Assembly (NCBI GenBank): GCA_016839055.1
Contig: JAEKNX010000008.1
Span: forward strand, 1-64,000
DNA length: 64,000 nucleotides
Reading direction: 5' to 3'
Source of the DNA: Spirochaetales bacterium
Lineage (GTDB): Bacteria > Spirochaetota > Spirochaetia > UBA9216
Under the pieces are notes generated by a model. The model saw only the letters and a program-made list of their open reading frames with translations. It was not told the origin of the DNA and made no database searches. The position numbers and the translations under genes were made by a program. The stretch's first letter is position 1. Every line of letters begins with the position of its first letter. Below are positions 15,684 through 23,614 of this stretch, one piece after another.

Positions 15684-17654
15684 TTAACTGCCGATGCTGA
15701 CTCCAGTGCTGACCTCAAGTACAGGTTCATCCGCAAGCCTGATATCATTAAACCCGGCCTCTGATACATTTATATTTTTTCTTATAATGAGAACACTTTC
15801 AATCTCAAGGTCTACAGCCTCGTCATTATTAATCAGCCGGTAGACAATTCCCCCGAAATCGCCGGAAAATCCGGTTTCACCATCCTGAGCCTCAGTTTCC
15901 CCGACACTCACTGTTTCAGTTGAAAAAATCAGGCTGAAATTAACAGGGAGAACACCATCTGTCTCATCTGACAGATCAACCCTGACTATTTCACCGCTTT
16001 GTCCGTCGGGATAAAAAACAACTTCCATCGCCTTGGTGCTTGTTCCCGCAATGGCAACCGTGAATATAATCTCTTCATATCCCGGGTAAATCGGTGGAAA
16101 AGCAGCAAAGCTGCCCGGCGCTATGATCATCCTGCTGCCGTCTATCTTCACATTCTGCCCATCTACAATCAAGCCTTCCGGCTCTCCGTCGAAACCTTCG
16201 GCGTACATCAGAAACTTCCCGTATTCAAGCTCCATTGATCGTCGATATTGATCGGGATCGACCGCTATTCCGTCTGTAAGACGCTGATAATATATTCCAA
16301 GCTCATCAACAAGCCCTTCAAATCCGCCTGTTCCGGCAAATCTCGTTTCCCATATTATATCGACGGTTTCGACTTCCTGCCAGGCAGGAACTCCTGACGT
16401 CCTTTCAGCTGTCAGATTCTCTTCGGCAACTGGAACACCGTCCCGGTACCAGACAAGGTTCAGACGGTTATCTTCCGGATATACCGCGAGCCCTATGGAG
16501 GAATATACATCCTCGGCAATAAGCGGCAAGCCGGAATATATTTGATACTCCTCCCCCCCGAAGGCAAAAACCGCCGAAAGCTGCCCATCCGGTAACGCGT
16601 CTACGGCCAGATAAAAGCTGCCGTCGGCACTGCCTGAATAAAACAAGCCGCCGGGAGCAGAAGACGGCTGGAGGCCGGATAAATTCCACGGAATAACGGA
16701 GAACATCAATGAAAAACTCTTCAGAATACCGTCTTCTACCGGCAGAATCAATTTATCGGACTTAAAGCCTGAGCTATTGTTAAGCGAATATCCGAAGACG
16801 CCGTTTCTTACCGAAAGAGACGGTTTTCCAATTGCAGAAAAAGCTTCAGGCCCCGAGAGGCCGGCATCTGCTGAATTAATAAGATTTCCTCGAAAATGAA
16901 ATAGCGAATAAAAATCCTCTTTCGGACCGAACTCATTCACCCCGGATTTCTGGTTAGTATTCACATAGACGGGGATTGATTTTATAACCGTCGATTTATA
17001 ATCATACCCAGCCCTATCCTCAGGAGGAAATGGAAAGACCTCGAGATTCAATTCATAGACACCCTCGTTCTTGGGCGCGTCTATCATGATACTCTGGTAA
17101 CCGTCCTTTTTCATTCCTGAGGCAATCTGCTTCCCGTCGAGCGACCATCTCAGCCAGCAGTGTTCAAGCGGACATTCAATATCTGCATAAAAAAGGCCCC
17201 CTCCGCCGGGATATAGAACAGGGGGATAGGATGTAATACTCCTTATGTAATAACTGGCATCAGAAATAAAGAACTCGCGCTGCTCTGAATAATAAAGTTC
17301 ATCTTCTCTATAAAAGGAGAGCAGCAGCCTATAGCTGCCGTTCGGCAGTCCCTCATCAATTTCGATGGGGGGAACCCATTCCGTCAGGGGCTCTTCCTCT
17401 ATGACAAGCTCATTAATAACAACGTTCTCGGAATCGGTCACAGTAATCACGAGTTTATTCAGCAGAACACCCTGATCATTTATCCTATATTCTATCTCCA
17501 GATAATCAGCAGCATGAAGAATTTCGCCCCTTGCCAGGGTTGTTATCTCTACAGGCTCTTTTTCAAAAGACGATCCGCCGCCGACAGAGGGATCACTACA
17601 GCCTGAGAGAATAATGAGGATAATAATAATGATAAACAAACTCTTTCTATACAT
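15684..17654 (-). CDS. Large lipoprotein with LamG/concanavalin-like segment
   Basis: This 656-aa lipoprotein (signal MYRKSLFIIIIILIILS, lipobox Cys19) is beta-rich. An Ig/bacterial-Ig-like N-terminal part (LEIEYRINDQGVLLNKLVITV, NGSYRLLLSFYRE) and a second Ig-like unit (GGLFYADIECPLEHCWLRWSLDG) precede a LamG/concanavalin-like region at about 250-460 (FHFRGNLINSADAGLSG ... GFEGLVDELGIYYQ). The C-terminal part is another beta sandwich. LamG-type domains usually bind glycans or proteins, so a surface-binding role is inferred. It is the first gene of a two-gene unit with the outer-membrane-like protein. Confidence 0.65.
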   Translation of the reverse strand: MYRKSLFIIIIILIILSGCSDPSVGGGSSFEKEPVEITTLARGEILHAADYLEIEYRINDQGVLLNKLVITVTDSENVVINELVIEEEPLTEWVPPIEIDEGLPNGSYRLLLSFYREDELYYSEQREFFISDASYYIRSITSYPPVLYPGGGGLFYADIECPLEHCWLRWSLDGKQIASGMKKDGYQSIMIDAPKNEGVYELNLEVFPFPPEDRAGYDYKSTVIKSIPVYVNTNQKSGVNEFGPKEDFYSLFHFRGNLINSADAGLSGPEAFSAIGKPSLSVRNGVFGYSLNNSSGFKSDKLILPVEDGILKSFSLMFSVIPWNLSGLQPSSAPGGLFYSGSADGSFYLAVDALPDGQLSAVFAFGGEEYQIYSGLPLIAEDVYSSIGLAVYPEDNRLNLVWYRDGVPVAEENLTAERTSGVPAWQEVETVDIIWETRFAGTGGFEGLVDELGIYYQRLTDGIAVDPDQYRRSMELEYGKFLMYAEGFDGEPEGLIVDGQNVKIDGSRMIIAPGSFAAFPPIYPGYEEIIFTVAIAGTSTKAMEVVFYPDGQSGEIVRVDLSDETDGVLPVNFSLIFSTETVSVGETEAQDGETGFSGDFGGIVYRLINNDEAVDLEIESVLIIRKNINVSEAGFNDIRLADEPVLEVSTGVSIGS

Positions 17655-17668
17655 ACCTATTCATTATA

Positions 17669-17697
17669 AGTATAACTCTTTTTAATTTACTTTTCAA
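17669..17697 (-). promoter_or_regulatory. Promoter of the LamG-like lipoprotein gene
   Basis: On the minus strand TTGAAA (17697-17692), a 17-base spacer and TATACT (17674-17669) precede the ATG at 17654 by 14 bases. It is divergent from the alr promoter, and the two share the gap of about 80 bases. Confidence 0.6.
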
Positions 17698-17702
17698 ACG
17701 CT

Positions 17703-17730
17703 TTTCAAGAAAGCAATTAACTATTAGAAT
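17703..17730 (+). promoter_or_regulatory. alr promoter, leaderless layout
   Basis: TAGAAT (17725-17730) lies 7 bases before the alr ATG and no Shine-Dalgarno is present. The -35 element is weak (TTTCAA at 17703-17708, 16-base spacer). Confidence 0.5.
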
Positions 17731-17737
17731 ATTTGTC

Positions 17738-18865
17738 ATGAGAGCAACAAAAGCCGTTATACATACTGAAAACCTAAAACATAACCTGGATTCCATCCGG
17801 GAACTCACCGGACCGGAAGTTAAAATATGTCTCGCCGTAAAAGCCGACGCCTATGGACATGGAGCGAAGGGGATAGGCAGGGCGGCTCAGGCTTTCGGTG
17901 TCGAATATTTAGCCGTAGCGGCAATAAGTGAGGCTGAGATCCTCAGAAAAGAAGGAATCACTATCCCCATCATCATCCTCAGCCCGGTCCTTCCCGAGGA
18001 GGTCAGGGAAGCGACAAAACTGGGGCTCGAAGCGGTTATATCAACCGGGGCAGAGATAGAAAATTTCATCTCCGCCGCCGGAGACGTCGAGACAGCTCTT
18101 CATCTCAAAATTGATACGGGCATGGGACGTATAGGCTGTAGTATTGCCGAATCAATCCACCTTGCAGAGACTATCTCAAGATCAAAGGGGATCAGACTAG
18201 CCGGGCTCTGTACCCACTTCCCGGTCAGTGACAGCAGTAAGGCAGATGATAGAGAATATACAAAAAAACAGATAAGGCTTTTCAACTCCGCCGCCAATGA
18301 CATCAAAGCCGCCGGAATAAATCCCGGACTATTGCACGCCGCTAACTCGGGTGCAATTCTGAATTACCCCGAGGCCCATCTCGACATGGTCAGACCCGGC
18401 ATCTTCGCCTACGGCTTTCTGCCCGGAGGACCGGGCGGACTCCTTTCCGAGCTGGAGCCGAGGCTTAAACCTAAACCGATAATGAGCTTTGAATCGAAAC
18501 TGATTCATATAAAAAAGGTCTCGGCCGGCACCGATATATCATATGGGAGAATTTATACTACAGAGAGAGACAGCTGGATAGGCACAATACCGGCAGGATA
18601 TGCCGATGGATACAACCGGCTTCTATCCAATAAAGGATGGGTGCTCATTAACGGTTCAAGCTACAAAGTCGCGGGCACGGTCTGTATGGATCAGCTGATG
18701 GTTGATCTAGGGCCGGAACTGAAGGCTGAACTTTTTGACCGTGCAGTCCTGTTCGGATTCGAAGACGGGGCGGCTACAGCCGAAGAATTAACTGATATTA
18801 CCGGTTCAATACCCTATGAACTGCTCTGCGCAATATCAGAGAGAGTTCCCAGGGTCTTCGTTTAG
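17738..18865 (+). CDS. alr: Alanine racemase
   Basis: Alanine racemase converts L-alanine to D-alanine for peptidoglycan using pyridoxal phosphate. The PLP lysine is Lys35 in AVKADAYGHG, and the second catalytic base is the Tyr in ISYGRIYT (about residue 269). The motifs HLKIDTGMGRIG, HAANSGAIL, MVRPGIFAYG and AGTVCMDQLMVDLG are all present and in the right order. The length of 375 aa is normal. It is probably transcribed alone, with the terminator hairpin shared with the convergent FecR gene. Confidence 0.97.
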   Translation: MRATKAVIHTENLKHNLDSIRELTGPEVKICLAVKADAYGHGAKGIGRAAQAFGVEYLAVAAISEAEILRKEGITIPIIILSPVLPEEVREATKLGLEAVISTGAEIENFISAAGDVETALHLKIDTGMGRIGCSIAESIHLAETISRSKGIRLAGLCTHFPVSDSSKADDREYTKKQIRLFNSAANDIKAAGINPGLLHAANSGAILNYPEAHLDMVRPGIFAYGFLPGGPGGLLSELEPRLKPKPIMSFESKLIHIKKVSAGTDISYGRIYTTERDSWIGTIPAGYADGYNRLLSNKGWVLINGSSYKVAGTVCMDQLMVDLGPELKAELFDRAVLFGFEDGAATAEELTDITGSIPYELLCAISERVPRVFV

Positions 18866-18872
18866 ATTGCTG

Positions 18873-18902
18873 AAAAAAAGAACCGTCCGGGAAAGGACGG
18901 TT
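18873..18902 (-). terminator. Intrinsic terminator of the FecR-domain gene
   Basis: AACCGTCC (18881-18888) pairs with GGACGGTT (18895-18902) around a 6-base loop. Read on the minus strand, the stem is followed by C and seven T residues (18879-18873), as for a rho-independent terminator. On the plus strand it follows alr but lacks a T-run, so it would act weakly or not at all there. Confidence 0.85.
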
Positions 18903-18924
18903 CATTAGGTTGTACTGGATCTGT

Positions 18925-20115
18925 CTAAAAATTAGTTTTCGGAAAACCGCCCTGCGGCATATTACCCTGAGGCACTCCGGAGCCCATAGGGTTCCCGCTC
19001 ATAATCACATCATCAAAGAAGGAAGGTTGGTCCTGACTCCCCGGGGTAGCGGCCCGGCTTATATTCACATATAGCTTGATGTAATGTCTCACATCGGCCA
19101 GTTTATTCTTAATATCGTTCTTGTTTTGTGCAAAATCCGTGAAAAAATCATCAGACGTCAGTCCCGGATTGATTCTGGTAAGTCCTATGCCCTGCGCATG
19201 ATACTCCTCAAGAACCTGGACCGCGTAGAACGCGTGCTCAAACAAGGGCAGAATACTACGCATCATTATGAGCTCATCAGTCGTTTCAGCTTTTACTGTT
19301 ATCATCCTAGATGAAAAACCGGCGGATACCGAATCTTCCCTTCCGTAAGTTTCAAGAACATCGGCAATCAGGCTTAAATTCTCGAATGCCTCGAGAAATC
19401 TCGGTAGATAATTCACATACTGTACGGCATAACCCTTAACAAAGGTTTCGGCTCCGGCTCGGAAAATTTCTTCCCTCTTCCCTGTCCAGTACATTCCGTA
19501 TAGGTTCTCATCACCGACATCAATCTCCACTCTGGAAAGGATGCTTCCTGACTTCTTCTCTACAATGCTGCCGGGCATTGCAAATCTCTCCATTTTTCTG
19601 TCATCTTCGCAGGCGACCTTCCCCTCTACACAGGTGACGAGAACCGAGCCCTCCGGGGCTCTCTGCACCCTGAAATCCGTACCCCTGACGCCCATAACAG
19701 TACTCTCAGTTTTCACATTCAGCTCTTCATTGCCGGTCAGCCTCTGCACCTTAAAGGAGAGCGCTCCGGACATCATCATCACATTGGTTTTGGAGTCACC
19801 TGCAATCCTGGCCGCGTCAAAATAAAAAGCAGTTTGATTTTCGACCTTAACCTTCGTGCCTCTGCTTCGCTGTCCCGTAAGTTCAATTTCAACAAAGCCG
19901 TCATAGCCGGTTTCAATCAGATCATAATTGTAAATCTCAAGTCCGATGTCTGAATCCCAGAGTTCGAGAATATCTCCGTCGCGCTGAAGATCAACGACAC
20001 CCTCAAGATATACTATCCTGCCTATCGCCTCTAGCGCAAATGCTGACACGGAGACAAAAAAAAGCACAGCAACAACAGCCGGGAAAATCAGTTTTTTCCT
20101 GTTTATATTTTTCAT
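18925..20115 (-). CDS. FecR-domain exported protein
   Basis: This 396-aa protein has a signal peptide (MKNINRKKLIFPAVVAVLFFVS...AFA) and a FecR domain at about residues 30-190 (GRIVYLEGVVDLQRDG, GLEIYNYDLIETGYDGFVEIEL, TESTVMGVRGTDFRV, SVLVTCVEGKVACEDD). The remaining half is helical without a recognised domain, and the C-terminal 30 residues are rich in Pro, Gly and Met. In spirochaetes such stand-alone FecR proteins are periplasmic and usually not tied to sigma factors; none is next to it here. The start has a good GGAAGG ribosome binding site. A 32-base hairpin lies between it and pepT. Confidence 0.8.
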   Translation of the reverse strand: MKNINRKKLIFPAVVAVLFFVSVSAFALEAIGRIVYLEGVVDLQRDGDILELWDSDIGLEIYNYDLIETGYDGFVEIELTGQRSRGTKVKVENQTAFYFDAARIAGDSKTNVMMMSGALSFKVQRLTGNEELNVKTESTVMGVRGTDFRVQRAPEGSVLVTCVEGKVACEDDRKMERFAMPGSIVEKKSGSILSRVEIDVGDENLYGMYWTGKREEIFRAGAETFVKGYAVQYVNYLPRFLEAFENLSLIADVLETYGREDSVSAGFSSRMITVKAETTDELIMMRSILPLFEHAFYAVQVLEEYHAQGIGLTRINPGLTSDDFFTDFAQNKNDIKNKLADVRHYIKLYVNISRAATPGSQDQPSFFDDVIMSGNPMGSGVPQGNMPQGGFPKTNF

Positions 20116-20140
20116 TTTCCGCCTTCCAAAGGTTTTATCC

Positions 20141-20172
20141 TATACTTCAAGCGTTGTACGCTATGAAGTATA
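20141..20172. promoter_or_regulatory. Inverted repeat between pepT and the FecR gene
   Basis: TATACTTCA (20141-20149) plus AGCG pairs with CGCT and TGAAGTATA (20164-20172), with one bulged A and a 5-base loop. There is no T-run after it on the minus strand, so it is a candidate operator or a leader hairpin of the FecR gene rather than a standard terminator. Confidence 0.5.
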
Positions 20173-20181
20173 CCACAATGC

Positions 20182-21414
20182 CTATGAGACATCAGGATTA
20201 GCCCATAGCTTTACTATATTTATAATAGTCATACAAGATTTCTCCATTGTACTGAGTACCGCCCATTCCTTGCAACTGTGGAAATTATGTCCGCCTGTAA
20301 AGATATTAGGGGTTGGTATGCCCATCTCCGCAAGTCTAGCGCCGTCGGTTCCTCCACGGATTATTTCAAACTTGGTTTTCACACCTGCTTTTTCGGCGGC
20401 CTTGAGAAGATAATCCATCCCCTCTGGAACTTTCTGCATATGCTCTTTCATATTCAGATACTGCTTGACCGGGATAACATTCACCTTTCCGCCCGGAAAT
20501 CTCGCCTCAACAGCGGCTGCGAACACCTTAACCGCCTCGATTCTTCTATTAATCTCATCCATATCGAAGTCGCGCAGAAAAAGTTCAAGCTCGGCATAGC
20601 CAAGTTCTGCCTTCATTTCGAGGGGACAGTAGTAACCCAACCGCTCGTCTGTGGCTTCAGGACTCTCGTTCTGCGGCAGCATCGACACAAAGGCCGAAGC
20701 CATTGTTACCGCGTTTGCAAGTTCGCCTCGGGCTGAACCGAGGTGAATAACACGGCCTGTAAACTCAACCTTCACTCCGTATGCATTGAAACATTCAGAG
20801 TCAACCTCACCTTCCTCGCCACCGTCAAGGGTATAGCAGAAGACTGATTTCAGCTTTTCACGGGGAAACTTGTCCATGCCTGTTCCGGTTTCCTCGTCCG
20901 GAGTGAAGATTATCTCGATGAGTCCATGCTCTATTTCAGGATTATCAGTAAAATATTTAACGGCTGTCATTATCTCGGCCAAGCCGGCCTTATCATCGGC
21001 ACCCAGAAGAGTTGTTCCGTCCGAGGTTATTATCGTATGCCCCCTGTATCTGCCGAGGTCCGCATCTTCAGCCGGATTAATGACTATACCGTTTTCGAGA
21101 GTAATCAGCTCTCCGTTATAATTTTCATGAATCCGGGGTTTGACATTTGTCCCAGATACATCGGATGAGGTATCAACATGGGCCATGAAGCCTATAACAG
21201 GGACATCTCTCTCCGTATTTGCCTCGAGGCGGGCAATGAGATACCCGTGTTCATTTAAATCAATATCATTGACACCAAGCTCTCTGAGTTCTGACTCGAG
21301 CAGCCTTAGGAGATCCCACTGACAGTCAGTAGATGGGGTGACATCTTTACTTCTGTCAGAAGTTGTCGTTATTTCCGCATAGCGGACGAATCGTTTAAGT
21401 ATATCATCTTTCAT
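20182..21414 (-). CDS. pepT: Peptidase T (tripeptide aminopeptidase)
   Basis: PepT is a cytoplasmic M20 zinc aminopeptidase that removes the N-terminal residue of tripeptides. Zinc ligands and catalytic residues sit in the expected motifs: MAHVDTS (His79, Asp81), LLGADDKAG (Asp140), TPDEETG (catalytic Glu174, Glu175), the LDGG segment and GGHNFHSCKEW near the end. The length of 410 aa matches the family. Its ATG has no Shine-Dalgarno, and a strong promoter lies directly upstream, so it is probably read from a leaderless mRNA as a single gene. Confidence 0.96.
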   Translation of the reverse strand: MKDDILKRFVRYAEITTTSDRSKDVTPSTDCQWDLLRLLESELRELGVNDIDLNEHGYLIARLEANTERDVPVIGFMAHVDTSSDVSGTNVKPRIHENYNGELITLENGIVINPAEDADLGRYRGHTIITSDGTTLLGADDKAGLAEIMTAVKYFTDNPEIEHGLIEIIFTPDEETGTGMDKFPREKLKSVFCYTLDGGEEGEVDSECFNAYGVKVEFTGRVIHLGSARGELANAVTMASAFVSMLPQNESPEATDERLGYYCPLEMKAELGYAELELFLRDFDMDEINRRIEAVKVFAAAVEARFPGGKVNVIPVKQYLNMKEHMQKVPEGMDYLLKAAEKAGVKTKFEIIRGGTDGARLAEMGIPTPNIFTGGHNFHSCKEWAVLSTMEKSCMTIINIVKLWANPDVS

Positions 21415-21421
21415 GGGAGCA

Positions 21422-21450
21422 ATGATAACCTCTGCCCGATGCTAAGTCAA
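21422..21450 (-). promoter_or_regulatory. pepT promoter, leaderless layout
   Basis: On the minus strand TTGACT (21450-21445), a 17-base spacer and TATCAT (21427-21422) lie 7 bases before the pepT ATG. The predicted transcription start is the base before the start codon. Confidence 0.7.
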
Positions 21451-21578
21451 TGTACAAATCAGGCTCAGACAACTGCTCATTAGAGTTCGGAAAATGGGAT
21501 CAAAAAGCCTATTCAACCTCAGAAACCAGAATTTAATAGTTTTTGATTTATACTATTTTTTTTTCACATTATATTGTA

Positions 21579-21584
21579 TATAAT
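21579..21584 (+). promoter_or_regulatory. -10 box of the TRAP operon
   Basis: A perfect TATAAT ends 6 bases before the tatT ATG at 21591, so transcription is predicted to start on the A of the ATG. No good -35 element is seen; the upstream stretch is T-rich. AAGG directly abuts the ATG and is too close to serve as a normal ribosome binding site. Confidence 0.5.
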
Positions 21585-21590
21585 TTAAGG

Positions 21591-22613
21591 ATGAGAAGAA
21601 GTCTTATCGTTATAATTACAGTTATCACCCTGTTTTCAGCAGCATCCTGTATCTCTGTTGAAGACATCGCTTTGGATTCCGCCGCCGATATTTTGACATC
21701 GGGCTCAGGCGGGATGAATATCTTTACGGCCGATGATGATCCGCAGCTGATTGCCGACGCGCTGCCGCTTGCGCTGAAACTTTACGAGATGATACTAGGT
21801 TCAAGACCGGACCGAGCAGACCTTCAGTATGCAACAGGAAAGAACTTCGTGATGTATGCAAACGCGTTTATCCAAACACCGGCCGGGATGCTCCCTGACG
21901 AGGAGTACCGGAAACAGGAAAAAATGATCATCCGCTCCAAGAAGATGTACATCCGGGGTCGTGATTATATCTTAAAAGGGATTGATCTGACCCATCCAGG
22001 CTTCAGTACTGCTATAAGGGAAAAAAGACTCGATGACGCCATGCTGATGTTCACTGAGCCAAATGACGCCGGCATGCTATACTGGGCCGCCAGCGGCTGG
22101 ATAGGAGCCTTCAGCTGTGATCCTTTCGATTTCGAACTGGCAAATACTCTATACATTCCGGCTGCCATGCTTCTAAAAGCCTTGGAGCTCGATGGCGAGT
22201 TCAGCAACGGCGCCATTCATGATATCTTGATTCAGATTTACAGCAGTCTCCCCTATTCCCACATCCAGAAGGCCGCGGCCGACGCACCCCTGACAATAGG
22301 GAAATTTCAGAAGGAATACTACAAATCCAACAATACCGGCGACAGCCCCGGAGATAAAGCTCTCTTTCATTTCAACGAGGCGCTCAGACTCTCCGGGGGT
22401 CTCAACCCCGGCACCTACATAAGCTATGCCACATCAATCAGTGTAAAAAAACAGGATTACAATGAATTTAAAGACCTGCTTGGCCGAGCCCTCAGCATCT
22501 CGGCTTCGGATGTTCCCGAAAATGAGCTTGTAATCACAATTTATCAGGATAAGGCCCGCTGGATGCTTGAAAATGCGGAAAATTTCTTTATTCTGGATAT
22601 AGAGGATTATTAA
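21591..22613 (+). CDS. TatT-like lipoprotein, TPR component of a TRAP transporter
   Basis: This protein of about 340 aa has a lipoprotein signal (MRRSLIVIITVITLFSAASC, lipobox Cys20) and an all-helical mature part with TPR-like repeats (ADALPLALKLYEMILGSRPDRADL, SYATSISVKKQDYNEFKDLLGRAL). It matches the TatT family (T. pallidum Tp0956), a periplasmic lipoprotein that associates with the TRAP ligand-binding subunit TatP. The next two genes, a DctP-like and a fused DctQM protein, support this. A start 16 codons upstream is in frame but would hide the signal peptide. Its stop codon overlaps the tatP ATG by one base. Confidence 0.82.
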   Translation: MRRSLIVIITVITLFSAASCISVEDIALDSAADILTSGSGGMNIFTADDDPQLIADALPLALKLYEMILGSRPDRADLQYATGKNFVMYANAFIQTPAGMLPDEEYRKQEKMIIRSKKMYIRGRDYILKGIDLTHPGFSTAIREKRLDDAMLMFTEPNDAGMLYWAASGWIGAFSCDPFDFELANTLYIPAAMLLKALELDGEFSNGAIHDILIQIYSSLPYSHIQKAAADAPLTIGKFQKEYYKSNNTGDSPGDKALFHFNEALRLSGGLNPGTYISYATSISVKKQDYNEFKDLLGRALSISASDVPENELVITIYQDKARWMLENAENFFILDIEDY

Positions 22614-23611
22614 TGAAAAAGAAAATACTTGTTTTATCAATTGTTTTTATTCTATGCGGACTGATGCAGACCCATGCCTTGACTTTCAAATTTGCCAGCC
22701 TGCTTCCGGAAGGTACCGAATGGGACAGAACCTTAAAAAACATGGCTTCGGAATGGAGTGATATATCAGACGGCAAGGTTAAAATAAAAATATATCCCGG
22801 GGGAATAGCCGGAGGAGAGGCCGACGTTATAAGAAAAATGAGGATCGGCCAGATTGACATGGCAATCTTGACAGCAGTAGGAATGACGACTATCTACCCC
22901 GATATTTTTGCAATCAACATGCCGTTTCTTCTTGAATCTGAAGAGGAACTTGATTTTATAATTGAAGAAGTGACTCCGAAATTCGATGAAAGCATTCAGG
23001 AGAAAGGCTTTGTAGTGCTGGCCTGGTCAAAATCAGGCTGGGTTAACATCTTCGCCGATGAAAAGGTAATAAGCCCTGACGATCTTGCAAAGTTAAAATT
23101 CGCGGGCTCGGTTACCCAACCCCAGCTCACGGACGCATTCAAGAAGATGGGTTTCAATGTAATCCCGGTAGACACCCCTGACATGCTGATGGGCCTTCAG
23201 AGCGGCATGGTCAATGCATGCTATGCTCCGCCGATGGCGGCGGCCTCATACCAGTGGTTCGGACTGGCCGAGCACATGCTGGATATGAGGATAGCTCCGG
23301 TTATCGGTGGAATCGTCATAACCGAGAGAGCATGGAGGAAAATACCGGACAAATACAAGGAAGAGCTGATCGAGTCGACAAAGAAAATGGCCAGTGATTT
23401 TTACGATGAAGCCATAAACCTTGAGAAAAAGGCTACCGATGTAATGCTCGCTAACGGCCTCATTATTCATTCAGCCTCACCTGCCGTCCGCAAAGAGTGG
23501 CGAGCCCTCATGGGTGATAATTTCTCGATCATGGTCGGCGATGGCGGATTTGTATCAAAAGAAAGCTTTGAAATAATTGAATCCATGCTTGAGGAATTCA
23601 GGAGCAGGTAA
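22613..23611 (+). CDS. TRAP transporter substrate-binding protein (DctP family, TatP-like)
   Basis: This 332-aa periplasmic protein has a signal peptide (MKKKILVLSIVFILCGLMQTHA). It shows DctP/TAXI-type motifs: FKFASLLPEGTEWDRTL, GKVKIKIYPGGIAGGE, MRIGQIDMAIL, KFAGSVTQPQLTDAFKKMG with the substrate-carboxylate Arg position altered to Gly-Ser, and ACYAPPMAA. DctP proteins bind organic acids and deliver them to the QM membrane unit. The missing consensus Arg (usually in the KxR motif) may mean a non-carboxylate ligand, as is suspected for T. pallidum TatP. GAGGA lies 8 bases before the ATG inside tatT. Confidence 0.88.
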   Translation: MKKKILVLSIVFILCGLMQTHALTFKFASLLPEGTEWDRTLKNMASEWSDISDGKVKIKIYPGGIAGGEADVIRKMRIGQIDMAILTAVGMTTIYPDIFAINMPFLLESEEELDFIIEEVTPKFDESIQEKGFVVLAWSKSGWVNIFADEKVISPDDLAKLKFAGSVTQPQLTDAFKKMGFNVIPVDTPDMLMGLQSGMVNACYAPPMAAASYQWFGLAEHMLDMRIAPVIGGIVITERAWRKIPDKYKEELIESTKKMASDFYDEAINLEKKATDVMLANGLIIHSASPAVRKEWRALMGDNFSIMVGDGGFVSKESFEIIESMLEEFRSR

Positions 23612-23614
23612 TAG

